Shown here piece by piece: positions 37,492 through 51,271 of a stretch of DNA of 64,000 nucleotides. The first letter of the stretch is position 1; the number at the start of each line of letters is the position of its first letter. This DNA is from Chrysomallon squamiferum (lineage: Eukaryota; Mollusca; Gastropoda; Neomphalida; Peltospiridae): contig CM022666.1 in the NCBI GenBank assembly GCA_012295275.1, positions 13,534,106 to 13,598,105 of the forward strand, written 5' to 3'. The translations under genes and the position numbers were made by a program. The notes beneath the pieces are model-generated. The model had not been told where the DNA came from and did no database searches. It saw only the letters and a list, made by a program, of their open reading frames with translations.

Positions 37492-40400
37492 CTGTAAAGG
37501 AAAAAAATATCATAGATTTGAAATATTAAAACTATATATATATATATTTTATTGTGATTCATGCAAAATCATTTGAATTTACATGATACTGTAAATATCA
37601 TTTTATATTTTGTATTGTTTCTAGCAAAACTATAAAAAATAAAATACAATGTGCTAAATAAAACTGTGATATCCTATTCTTCTAAACATCATACATAGAA
37701 TTGTTATAAAATATAAAAATGCTATCTATAAATGATGTAAAAAAATATATATATATTATTTATAGTAAATTTTTCATAATTTGTAATACATTTCCATTTT
37801 ATTTAAATGTAACAAATTAAAATTTATAATGAAAACTTTATGTATTCATATAAGCTTGAAATAAAAAAGGTATTCATTATATTAAACTGTGAGAGAATTC
37901 AAAATACATTTTGAAAAGATGTACTAATTAGTTCGGTTTTTGTTTTTATTACAACAAAAACTAAACATAAAAAATAATGAAAATATACAAGGATTAAATA
38001 TCTGGTAAAATACAAAAATAATGAAAATTAATAAATTATTTTTATATACTAGCCATAGAAAGATAGGGATTGTTTTTATAAATGATTTATCAGATGAAAG
38101 TGGAAAGATTTAAATACAGATAAAATTTATAAACAAGTTTTTATTTTAAATGATTTATCATTGGTGAATGCCTTCTTCTGCTCATTAAGTAATATTAATA
38201 ATATTTCTGGCAAAACACCTGCATTACCTTTTAAAATAAAAATTATGCTAAAAAGAAACAAAATGAAAAGAGATGGATCACTATTTATGAATAAAAAACA
38301 GATAAAACAAAAGTCACAAAAACAAAATACATACAAGTTTGATGTTTGGGAACAATTTCGTTCTTTAAACATTCAAGTATTTGAAATGCAGAACCGTATT
38401 ATGGTTTCAGTATCAATTACTTCACACAATTTTATCTACACTGTTTTTTTTCTTCTTTTTTTTTTTTTTTTTTACACATATGATAAAGATTGGAATAAAT
38501 GTAATTTATGAAAAAATCCTCCTGAAACATTACAACATTTGTTTTTATGATTGTCATAAAACTGCTAGGAAAGCTGGGCTGGAATGGGTATTTGAACAAT
38601 TCAAAACAAACATTTTGTTAAATAAATATACAGTTATGCTTGGCATGATAAATACTGAAATAAACCAAGTGTTTGTAGTTAATTGGTTAACACTTAATAC
38701 AAAATATCATATTTATTGTAAGAAAATAATCTTAATATTAACAATATTAAAAATATACTGCAACATAAATTTCATATAAAGACAGATGTATTTATTAAAA
38801 ATAGCAAGTATGAGAATTTTAATCAACACTGTGAAAAATGGCTTCACCTTTTTAACAATATTTAAAATAATATTATTTATATTTCTATCTGTAAAACAGC
38901 ACGACTTATTAGAAAATAAAACACACATATTATTGCTACATCTCTTTTCAAAAATCGTACTTCTAGTTTCACACATTATCTATCTGTATCTGATTTCTTC
39001 GTTGTAATATGTGTCAAATGTCATTATCATTCTAATAAACACCCAACAACTATCAATTCTAAAGCTGATATGGCTATCTAACAAATCTCTTCTTTAATTA
39101 TATAATTTTTTACTCTTCCGACTCTTTCATTTTCTCCTCTGCCGTTTAGACCCTCATATTACTGAATTTAATTATATGAATAATGAAGCCTTTATATATA
39201 TATACATATGGGCTTTTTTCTTTGAAAAAAACCAAACAGATCCGCTCATAACTGTTAATATAATACTGTGTGTCATGTTATTTATATTACATTGTAAGAT
39301 AAGTGGTTCAAGGCTTCCTCAAACTGACAGAGAGAGCCTATGATCTGAAAGTAATAATTATTATAAAAATAAATAAATATATATTTAAATACATAATTTT
39401 GATCATCTCTAACAATTACATGTATATACATAACCATCATATAATTATATTTACACAAATACCAATCATATAACTGTGTGTGTGTGTGTGTGTCTCTCTC
39501 TCTCTCTCTCTCTATTTGTATATATAAACAAACACCTTAGAACTTACACCTTTGATGAGTCACTATAATTCAACCACTACTGTTTTGTCTTCAGCCAGAA
39601 ACTAACAAACAAAAATGTTACACTATCACACAATCTGTGCGACTAGTGACTATTCTAAAACACTAACACGAACTAGACAAATAACCAGTCGACATCACTA
39701 GATCTGCATCTTAAAACCTCTGCTGTCTACACCTGACAGAAATCCACAATGAGTGGATAATAATTTGAAAAATATCAGAACAAAAATAAAGACTGACAAT
39801 GACATCACTGCCACACACGGAAAACTTCTTTTACACAACAAGGAAGTAACTGAAACAACACTACCGACTATGATCCTGATTCAAACTTTCCACCAATGCT
39901 GTAATTAGAGCTTAACCAAACACAAAAAACTTCCTTTATTTAAAAATAAATACAAGTCATAAATTTAATACATTAATACATTTTTTTTCCTCATTCTAAT
40001 AAAAATAAGTAAAAGTATGATAAAGTACACAAAATGTGTTCTGTTGTTAAGAGACACCTTAAAGCAGACAAACATTAATAAATATTTAACTAGTACATCG
40101 TAACATTACCTCAAGAGTTAGATATAATATACAGATAAATTTGTATGAATGTTAATGAACCTATTTAGAATTTAAATTAAAACACTCCACAATTATCAGT
40201 TATATGAATGTGAAAAAATCAATAGCACATTAAATAAATAAATATTTCCATTAAAAATACATGGTTAAAGCTGATTTTAATATAAATAATGTCAGATGAA
40301 TTATATATCAAAAATATTTTCTGTTATATCTGGAGAATAATATATGTCAGATGAATTATTTTTATCAAAAATATTTTCTATTACATCTGGAGAACAATAT

Positions 40401-40912
40401 ACGTTTTATTATTTTTATAATAATATTTAACATGAAAGTGATAAAAAAAAAATCCATTTAATAATTCTTAAAACCGATTAAATTTTTTTAAGATGTTGAA
40501 GAAAAAACATGCCTTACTGTTGATAACAGAATTTCAATAAGTCTAACAAATAATTAAACACAAATCTGATTTTTAATAATCATCAGAATTTATTAATGTA
40601 TTGTATCTGCCTAAAAGTAAAATATATAAATCAGTATTTTATTAAAGACAAAAATAATAAAAACTGAATATTACATCACGTAATTTATTCTTGAAAGTTG
40701 AATGAACCAAACATGAAAAGATATCTGCACTCACGATTTTTATAATAATTAATGTTATGTAATTTTTACATACAATAAATAGTAAGAGTTACTAAGCTTA
40801 TAAAGTTAATTTTCAAGCGATTTGGTTACTATCCAAATGACAAACCCCGATTTCGGCGCGCCAAGGCAGTTCATTTTAAAATAACTTTAACAATTAATAA
40901 CAGTAATATCAC
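37492..40912. other. Probable GK5 5' intron / intergenic DNA, no coding sequence seen
   Basis: AT-rich DNA with a poly(T) run at 38,442-38,473 and a (GT)n(CT)n tract at 39,477-39,512. Open frames here are Lys/Asn/Ile-rich by-products of base composition, with no family motif. If the non-coding exon near 41 kb is real, this is GK5's first intron. Confidence 0.45.
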
Positions 40913-41070
40913 CTGTTCCCATGTGGAATCCGTAAAACAAATGCCTGATGAACTTTTGCCTCGAGTGATTTCGTATGTCAAACTTGTGTCGTAACGAGAA
41001 CTTTGAAACTTGTCAACAAAAGTAGCGTGGTTTGTGGGTGGGGCATTAAGCCAATTGAGGGGAAACAACT
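40913..41070 (-). promoter_or_regulatory. Candidate non-coding first exon/promoter of GK5
   Basis: On the minus strand an unusually non-AT-rich stretch ends at GGGAACAG/gtgata, a plausible donor facing the acceptor at 37,492. The sequence includes an ATTGG (inverted CCAAT) motif near 41,055 and several CpGs; a CpG cluster with a GGCGCGCC site lies next door at about 40,854-40,861. It has no convincing coding frame. The assignment rests only on composition and splice-site logic. Confidence 0.35.
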
Positions 41071-41793
41071 CTTATTTTAAAAGGTCGTTAGTCTCAAACC
41101 ACCTTTTAAAAAACGGTAACAGGAATGCTTCTGTGTGTGTATTTAATTATTTCATAGATAGTGGAAGATTTGTTAAAGAAAAAATACAAAATTATTTTAT
41201 ACTATGTACTATCAGCAGTCTGTAATTGTTGATATTGTGGTGTAAATGTAAAATTTACCCTATAACCGTATAGATTATGCATGATAAACAGAACAAAGCC
41301 CACTGATTGCAAACTGCTTGGGGCACGATTTCTAGGCTTATCGTTACAGACTTGTACATCATTTTATTATCAGTAATATTTTATGTATATGGTAGTTTAA
41401 ATTAAAACTGAAAACAAAATAGCTTATCCTTGAAAAAAATAAAATAAAAGAGGTTACTACTAAAAATAGAAGAAAAAAAAAACTCCACAATCTTTTTGTA
41501 TCATTTTTATTCTTTATTAAGCATTTAAAAATAATTTCAAATGAATCCATATAATAAAGATAATAACATTCTCTGCATGTAGGGAGATATTTCCTGTGTC
41601 CAAGCTGACATTTATTATTGAAAATGTCACTGAATATCATGGCATTTATTATGATATAAAATATGAGAAACTTATCACATACAAGATAATCACAGGAACT
41701 GACATTGTTCCGAACAACAGCATGTTACATTCTTCTTAATGATTTTTTCAAAAAATGCTTAATAATAATTCCAAAATGGATTTCAATTATTTC

Positions 41794-41799
41794 TTTATT
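41794..41799 (-). promoter_or_regulatory. Candidate poly(A) signal of the D-cysteine desulfhydrase-like gene
   Basis: AATAAA on the minus strand 29 bases past the stop codon at 41,828, suggesting a very short 3' UTR. Confidence 0.45.
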
Positions 41800-41827
41800 T
41801 AGCAATATATCTCTGACTGTAAGTAAA

Positions 41828-44172
41828 TTAGGAGAAATCTGTTTTTTTGTCCATCCAGAATTTAATTTTATTTGTCTCTCCATTTGACCTCAGCAGAGCG
41901 GTCATCCTTCCATCATAAAGTCCGAACACTCCACCTAAAAGTAAAATTTTATAATCTCCATTATCTACTTTATCACTGAGAAAAAAAACAGGTAGAGATC
42001 ATCTGAAAATAATATTAATTCCAAAAATTTAATAATCTGTATTCAACAACTCAAGTTCTTTAATGATGAAAGGGTTTGTACTTTTATTTATATTTTTTGT
42101 TCTTCTAAAAAGTTGTGGCTTTCATTTTTTTTTTTTGTCTCTGTTGTCCTTAACTATATGTCTCCTTTCTTTTAGCCATTAATAAAAATCTGTTGTTAAA
42201 TAAAATATCACAATTATTTTTTTTTCATCTTGTAAATTACAAAAGGTCTGGTTAAAACACAAGTCTAATTTCCAAAAAAGCTTTTCGTTTTTACGTGGTA
42301 CACAAAAATTCACATTCCTGACGGAACTTAATTTAAAAACGAACAATCTATAAAATATATATGTGTGTGTGTGTGTATATACTGCCAATTAAATACAACA
42401 CATTACACAAAGATAATTCAATTTAAGAAGTGAAACGAAACCTGTGTGTAAGAAGAGAATTCTTTTTCCTTTAAATCTGCTTGGATTGTTTCTCAGTTCT
42501 TTCCACATTCCATAGGCAGCCTTCCCAGTGTACACTGGGTCAAACAGGATTCCAGTTTTACAACTGATTTTAGCAATGAATTCTAAATGTCAAATGTAAA
42601 CATAATTAAAATACAATCAGAAAAATTATTATAACAATAATAACATTTTACACACACGCACATATTATATATATTTTAGTTAAAACTAGAAAGATTAAAT
42701 TTTTTCTTTATTTCATTTTGTTTTTATTTATTTATTTTGTCATATTTTGTTTAATTTATTAGAGAACAGATTTTCTATTGTCTTTTTTAAAAATTTCATC
42801 TAATTATTTCTTTATTTGTTTGTTTTGTCGTAAGAACTATTTCATAAAAGAATTAATTTTCTGTATTGTTTTATTTATTGTTGATTTATTTTGTTTGTTT
42901 ATTTTGTCATCAGGACTGATTTATTTGGCCTCACCCAGCTCATCTGGTGATGAAATTCCATAACCTTGACCTTTGTAATCTTCAATGATGTCAATAATGT
43001 CCTCTGACCTGACGTCTGCTAGTCCAGTAGCAGACAACATTTCATTAACATGATTGTAAAAATACTCTGGACTGTCACTAACAACAATGCCGTGAATTCT
43101 GAAAGAATATACACGAAGACATTTTTAATTAATAAAAACAAAATTTGAGATTATAAGTAAAATAGTTTTCACACATGATCAGATAACAATGAAAATCTGC
43201 TGCTGTTATTTTGGTAGTTAGGGATTGTATAAAACAGAGTGGTACCCTGGTAGGTATGGGGAAAAAAATAAAAGTAAATGCTAAAGAGGATTGATTCTGT
43301 ACCTTCAATTCCCTCTTCCAGATAAATAATATAATAAAATAATACTCATAATAATAATAATAATAATAGTAACAGCAACAGCAACAACAACAACCCAATA
43401 ATCATAATAAGTAAAATTAATAATAATATATAATAAGAAAAAGAGATAGAAAATGAAATAAATAAAATCGTCCACCTGAGTTTGGAGCCTGTTAAGAAAT
43501 TGCCAATGGCAAGACCTGCAGCTGTTCCACCACTTCCACACGAAAACACCAAGTCATCATAGTCATCTAAAGCTCCCTGTTTGAAACATACACATATACA
43601 TATACACATACATATACATATACATATACATAAACATATACATATACATACACATATACATATACATATACATAAACATATACATAAACACCAAGTCATC
43701 ATAGTCATCTAAAGCTCCCTGTTTCAAACATATACATACACATACACATATACATATACATATACATATACATACACATACATATACATACACACATACA
43801 CACATATACACATATACATACACATACATATACATATAGATATATATACACATACACACATACACACATATACATATACACATACATATACATACACACA
43901 TACACACATACACACACATATACACATACATATACATATACACACATATACATATACACATACACATACATACACATACATACACACACATACATACACA
44001 AACATATACATAAACATATACATATACATACACATACACATACACATACACATACATATACATATACATACACATATACCCATACACATACATATACATG
44101 TATGTAAACATATACACACACATATACATAAACACCAAATCATGATAGTCATCTACAGCTCCCTGGTTTAAA

Positions 44173-44205
<33 letters not shown>

Positions 44206-44206
44206 A

Positions 44207-44265
<59 letters not shown>

Positions 44266-44272
44266 AATACAA

Positions 44273-44321
<49 letters not shown>

Positions 44322-44922
44322 AACATATACATATACATATACATATACATAAACACCAAGTCTTCATAGTCATCTAAAGCTCCCTGTTTCAAACATATAC
44401 ATATATATATATACATACACACATACACACATATACATATACACATACATATACATACACATACATATACATATACATATACATACACACATTCACACAT
44501 ACACACACATATACACATACATATACATATACACACATATACATATACACATACACATACATACACATACATACACACATATACATACACAAACATATAC
44601 ATATACATACACATACACATACATATACATATACCCATACACATACACATACATATACACATACACATAAACATACATACACATATACACAGATACATAG
44701 ATATATACATATACATATACATGTATGTAAACATATACACACACATATACATAAACACCAAATCATGATAGTCATCTACAGCTCCCTGGTTTAAAACATA
44801 TACATATACACATACACATACATATACACATACATATACATAAACATATACATAAACACCAAGTCATCAGTCATATAGAGCTTCCTCTACATATACATAA
44901 ACATATACATATACATATACAA

Positions 44923-44953
<31 letters not shown>

Positions 44954-44996
44954 AACATAAACATAAACATATACATATACATATACATATACATAA

Positions 44997-45049
<53 letters not shown>

Positions 45050-48000
45050 AACATATACATAGGTATATCATAAAGTGTTAATGAATCATACTAATTTTAA
45101 AATCACTTACTGATGATAAAAAAATGAGGGTAAATCAACAGTATAATAAATAATCTGCTTTAAAAAATTTATATTTAATAAACGTATTATAGTTACCTGA
45201 TTTTTCAGTTCTTCAACTGCTTCAATGTAGCCATAAACCCCAATTTCATTAGAACCACCTACAGGTATTAGGTACGAGTTCTCTCCCCTTTCCTGTCTAT
45301 AAAGAGAGAGAGAAAAAAATTGTGTTAAATATTATTATTAAATTAAAATCTGACATGTTTGTCTGTCTCTATCACTTAAACACATAAACACACACACACA
45401 CACACACACACACCATATAATTCAAAATGTTAATCAAACAAAAATACTTTCAATTATTACTGAGCTTCATTTTATTATTATTGTCATCATTATTCTCACA
45501 AAATATATATTCCTTAATGTAACATACAAAAAGTATGTCACACTTTCTCTCAATGAGTACTCATTCATGACTCAAATACTTGATCAGCTCAGCTAGTCCT
45601 GCATGCGAGGGTTCAGTTCTGTCAGGTACGGTGATTTCCTGGGTACCAAAATACAGAGTAGCCCCACACAGTCTGTCCAGTAGCAAGTTTCAAGCAGAAT
45701 AAAGTTGGCTTAACTGTTCAAAGCAGCAAAGTCAATAAACTGAGAGGTTTTCTCAAATATCTGCAAAGAAATGATGCTTTTCATTTCATGGGAAGTAACA
45801 ACTTTGACCTTCTCCTGGAATAGCAAATTGCATTGCAATCTTCTCAAGACTTGACTTTTGAGCAAATACTTGATAATCAGGTATAATCAGTCTGATAATG
45901 ATGAAGATGATGAATGGGCTGATTGGTGATCAAAAATTGAAACCTGCTAAAGTCATAACTGCCAAGCAATCTGTTAGCTGAGATGATAAAACTTCACAAA
46001 TTACATGATGACAGTGATGGTGAATTATCTCAAGATGATGATGATAACTCTGTTAATGAAATGGTGGCAGGTGAGCCTGTTCAGACTTCTCGTCCACCAA
46101 CTGCTGAAACTATCATTCAACATGAAGAGAAAAGATGAAAGACAGGATGACATCATCAATGAAACCCCTGAAATACCAAAAGAAAAGAAATTGAAAGCTG
46201 ATACTCTTAATGACATTAACAGTCGTCTTTTGGTTGAGTGTAAGGCTAAGAATAGAGATGATCTGTTTATCTGGATACGTAAAAATAAGCTGATTGCAGA
46301 TCAGATAATTGGCAAAACAGCTCCAGGTAAACTGCTTGGTGGATTCACCTATATTATGGGCGATTTCTCTTTTGAAAGAATTTTGAAATCTCAGTTGGAA
46401 CTGTATGAGAAAGACCTTGATCCTGATCAAGGTATTATTGATTACTTAAAAGAATGGACTGCCCCTGAAAAAGATGCAAAAGGCAACAAGATAGCTGAAC
46501 CTGGATAAAGTATGAGACATTTTTCATTTTGGTCAAACATTGCTGGAATTGCTGGACTCAAGTTAGCTGGTAAGATTGTCAGTGTGTTATGCAAATTGGA
46601 TAATCAAAAATCATGAATTTGTCTCAAAGGTTCTACTGTGATTGAAAAGAGTTATTGGATGATTGAACTATTCAATCTTCTTCCCAGTGCTGTTCTTCAA
46701 TGCGCTGGTAAAGATGAGCATTTTGCTTTTGAGTCATGCATTAGCGAAAAAGTAATTCTGATTGATGAATCGTGCTACAGTTGAAAGATACAAAAGTCTT
46801 TTACGTGGCAATGCTGTCGAAGTTAAACATAAGAATAAATCTCCTCAAACTGTGTACAAAACTCCTGTTCTTATTTGTTCAAATTGTGACCCTTGGTTTG
46901 GACTTCAGTGGGATTATACTACTACTGTTAAAGCTCAAATGTATTTCAAGTGTCACGACAGTGTTAAATCTCAAGATCTACAAGAATTCTTGAAAGATGC
47001 AAATGCTCCTAACCCAAAAATGTGGGTACCTTTTTCTGACTGGTTTGGCAAGAAGTTGATCTTGCAGATTTCTGTAAGAACAATTGGGATGCTGATCTTG
47101 ACATTACTTTGATGATGATCTTTGTCCCATTCAGTATGGTCATCTTCCCTACTTCAGTCACGAAGGTGCAATCGAAGCGAAGAAAGCATGCGTGAATGCC
47201 AACGAGTTCATATAAACCTAAGCATGTTGATGGTTGTTTTGTGAGTAAACATTTGAAAAATTTATTGTACCTTTTCTTAGAAAACAACTATTTATGAATT
47301 TTTATAATTTTTTATTTGTGCACAATAAATATATATAATATTATTACACTGGTTTGTTACATTTCAGCAGTTAACCATTCTGCTGCTCTATTTCTATATT
47401 CAGTTATTTCATATTGTTGTTCAATTTGTTCTTCTGAAATGTTCTTACAGTTCAAATACTCTTGTAATTCTTGTTCGCTGTTTTCTGTCCATTCGAGATT
47501 ATTTTCTCTTCCAATAGCTATTATATGAGAAGCAACAGACTCGTCACAAGTACAATGCCAGTCAGTTAACAAATTCCAAGAATCTTCTATTCTTACTTCT
47601 GCAGTATCAGACAATTCATCTCCTTCCATTTGATAATTAACATGATCACATAATGAAAATATTATAAAAGCTTGAGAATAATTATTATGTATTATATAAT
47701 GTTCTTTGTGCTCGTGTCTTTTAAATATGTATAATCTCCCAATTTCTCGGTGATAAAAGTTAACTCTGTATATTTCTTTTCTCTCGTTGAAGGTTAATTT
47801 CAATCTCTTACCAATTTGTCGCCGATGTAAGTGTTGAAATGTCATTTCTGATTTAACAGTTTCTCCATTTAAAGTCACAAAAAAATTGTTTTTAGACATT
47901 ACAATTTCATTCAGTATGTCAACATATTCTTCTAACAGTTCTTGATGTTCTGTATTATTTTTATCAAACAAAATATCACCATACCATATAGTCGTACCAT

Positions 48001-49606
48001 AAATATCATAAACAATATCACGAAGAACCCAGAAATAGTCCATGTGGCATATTGTCTCTTCTGTGAGAAATTTAGAAAACATTTCTCGTGTTCTTTCGTC
48101 TGTTTTCTCCATGAAGATTACCTTTTTTAAATGAGATATTCCATTAAAAGCAGCTCGACGTTCAAAGGATCCAAACCACACAGCATAGACATTGTTTCTC
48201 TCCCACCACGCCATCGTCACTGATTTCATTATCTGATTACAGAGTTTATATAGAGTAAAAAACACATTACCATAACATCATACTCTAAAAATAATTATTT
48301 CAGGAAATGGTGTAATAGATAAGTGATTTATTTATTTAATGTGCAATTTTTCAAGATCATAGGCAATAATTCTTGCTGCCTGGTTGTAAAATGGAGTTGG
48401 CTCTCTCAATTATGTCCATTACCAATATCGTGGCAACATGACTAAAAGATGGTCCACACAAGAATAAGGAAAACGCAGTCAAGACTTCCAATTAACCTCT
48501 GTTAACAGTGCCTCTTGGAGATTTAAGTAGCTTCACTTCAACCATGTGACTTGTGGATAAAAAAAAAATGCCCATAAGATGGATATCAAAACATGTGACA
48601 TCTTAAGGAAGAAAACACTTCACCTGAAGATCACCTGAAGACATTTACCTGAAGATTACCTGAAGACATTTACCTGATGAGACACCAGAAGATGTTACCT
48701 TTTCTTAAGATGTTACCTGAAGATTACCTGAAGAGTTTACCTTTTCTTAAGATTTACCTGAAGATGATCGCGAGTAATATGTGTGTGAATGTGTGTGTGT
48801 ATATATGTATATATATTTATATATATTCAAAAGCCCCACTACACTTTTAAATTTTAATTAAATGAAAACAGCTTTTCGGATTTGAACAAAATTAGTCGTG
48901 AACTTTCTATAGACTGCTACAATTTGTGTCATAACAAAAAAATCCCTGTTCTTCTGTTTTCTTAGGCTCCGTAGACTTCGACGAGAGCTCCTTCTTTTTC
49001 AAGACGCATTGCCCACCTCTTCAAGCATTCCTCTCCAAATCCTGTCAGCATTTCCGTTGTAACAAGACTGCAGGCATTCCTTACACTCCTAGGCTTTGAT
49101 GCTTAGACTTTGCTTTTCAGGAAGCTCCACAGAAATAAGTCACAGGGTGTCAAATCTGGAAAACATGGCACCCACTCCAGAGGTCCTTGATGACCTACCC
49201 ATTTATCAGGGATTACTTGTGATTCAAGAAATCGCGAACAGCTTTAGCATAATGTGGAGGAGCACCATCTTGTTGGAAAAAAACAATCATCAACATTGGC
49301 TACAGGTTCCAATTCAGGGAGAAAAAAGTTTCGAAGTATAATTGACACCTGTCATATTAACAATCTGCTACTGTACATCTTTCAAGAAAAATGGTCCAAT
49401 TATTTTTTTAGAAGAGATAGCGCCCCATACAATGAGCTTTGGAGAAAACAAAAGAAGAGGGATTTTTTCATTATGGGACAAATTGTAGCAGTCTATAGAA
49501 AGCCCACGACTAATTTTGTTCAAATACATAAAGCCATTTTCATTTAATTAAAATTTAAAAGTTTAGCAGCACATTTGAAAGACCCTGTATGTGTATATGT
49601 ATGTAT

Positions 49607-49647
<41 letters not shown>

Positions 49648-51231
49648 TATATGTATATATCTACAGATATAATGTTATTATTGTTATAATAATTTTTCAG
49701 ATAGTTTTTTAATTATGTTCCATTTCCACATGTAAACACTAAATCATCATAGTTATCTAAAGCTCCCTGGTTTAAAAACATATACATACATACATATATA
49801 TATGTCTGTCTCTATCACTTACACAAACAAAAACACACACACACACACTTCAAAATGCTAGTCAAACAAAAATATTTTCAATTATTACTAAACTTCCTTT
49901 CACTCTTTTTTCTCATCACTCTCACTACATTTTTTACTGTAACATACAAAAAGTATGTCACATTTTCTCTCAATGAGTATTCCTTAATGTAACATACAAA
50001 AAGTATGTCACACTTTCTCTCAGTGAGTATTCCTTAATGTAACATACAAAATGTATGTCACACTTTCTCTCAGTGAGTATTCCTTAGTGTAACATACAAA
50101 AAGTATGTCACACTTTCTCTTAATAAGTATTCTTTAACGTAACATACAAAAAGTATGTCACACTTTCTCTCAATAAATATTCATTCATGACTCAAATACT
50201 TGATCAACTCAGCCAGCCTCTCCATGCGAGGGTTCAGTTCGGTCAGGTACGGCGATTTCCTGGGTACCAAATACAGAGTAGCCCCACACAGTCTGTCCAG
50301 CAGCAAGTTTCCATTACATTCAACCTCCGATTTGTCCTGCAAAATAAACCACTCTGATAATACATACCGATTATTAAATGTGTTAAAATGTCAAAACCTT
50401 TTAGGTGAAAAATTTAGTAGAATATTTGTTGATATATTATGTTCGTATTTTTTTTTAACCATTTTATACTGGCATTCTGTTGCACAGTTTATATGTTTAT
50501 GTTCTGTCAAGCATTTCATACTGATATCTAATATTATTTTTTTGATTCAGATTGTTCATATAGCTAATTATCAATAATTTTGTTAAGGCAGTTTAATGAA
50601 TTTACTGAGCAATACAGCTATATAATATTATAAGCACACTAGTATATTATACATACAGCTATATAATATTATAAGGAAGGGCAGATAACTCACCAAAAAC
50701 TTTATTATCAGCAAACATTTGTCTCCAGTAATGAATTAAATAACCATTTATGAATATATAAAAAATCTAGTTCATCACCATAATATACATTTTACGTAAT
50801 TTGAGGGGTAGTCCAATTATTTAATCATCTTTTATTCATTTTTTTTATAACAGTTGCCATGTTTGTGAATTTCTGAATAATGCTTTACCTGAAGGTCACC
50901 TCTGAGGAAAAGGTGAGGTTCAAGGCCAAGCTGTCGTGATGCTACAGCCACTGCTCTGCAGTGATTGGACTGAACCCCCCCACATGTGATCACATGACTG
51001 CAGTTACTTCTGATAGCATCAGCCAAGAGGAATTCAAGTTTTCTCACCTTAGAAACAAAATTCTTTAACATCTTTATTAAATAAATATGTATTCAAATGT
51101 GTAAGTATTATTATTACTACTGCTACTAGTATTACTAGTACAAATACTGCTCCAGCTGATGATACTAGTACTACTAGTTGTACTGCTAACATGGATACTA
51201 CTTCTATTACTCTTACTGCTGCTGATACTAG

Positions 51232-51271
<40 letters not shown>

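Noticed and set aside
38127-39007. Several 70-130 aa open frames, Lys/Ile/Phe-rich
   Set aside because: Base composition explains them; no motif, no start context and no splice support.
43563-44761. Long minus-strand open frames (up to 197 aa) of Met-Tyr-Cys-Val repeats
   Set aside because: They are produced by the hexanucleotide array, which lacks stops in several frames at once; only the embedded exon copies have meaning.
45580-45690. Second functional copy of desulfhydrase exon 4 (mutually exclusive exon)
   Set aside because: It lacks an acceptor, is truncated at the insert border and has frame-breaking changes.
46025-46430. Minus-strand open frames opposite the NS1-like region
   Set aside because: Shadows of the plus-strand helicase pseudogene, which carries the recognisable SF3 motifs.
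49096-49547. Plus-strand open frames in the mariner region
   Set aside because: They are antisense to the transposase remnant and match no family; the transposase motifs read on the minus strand.
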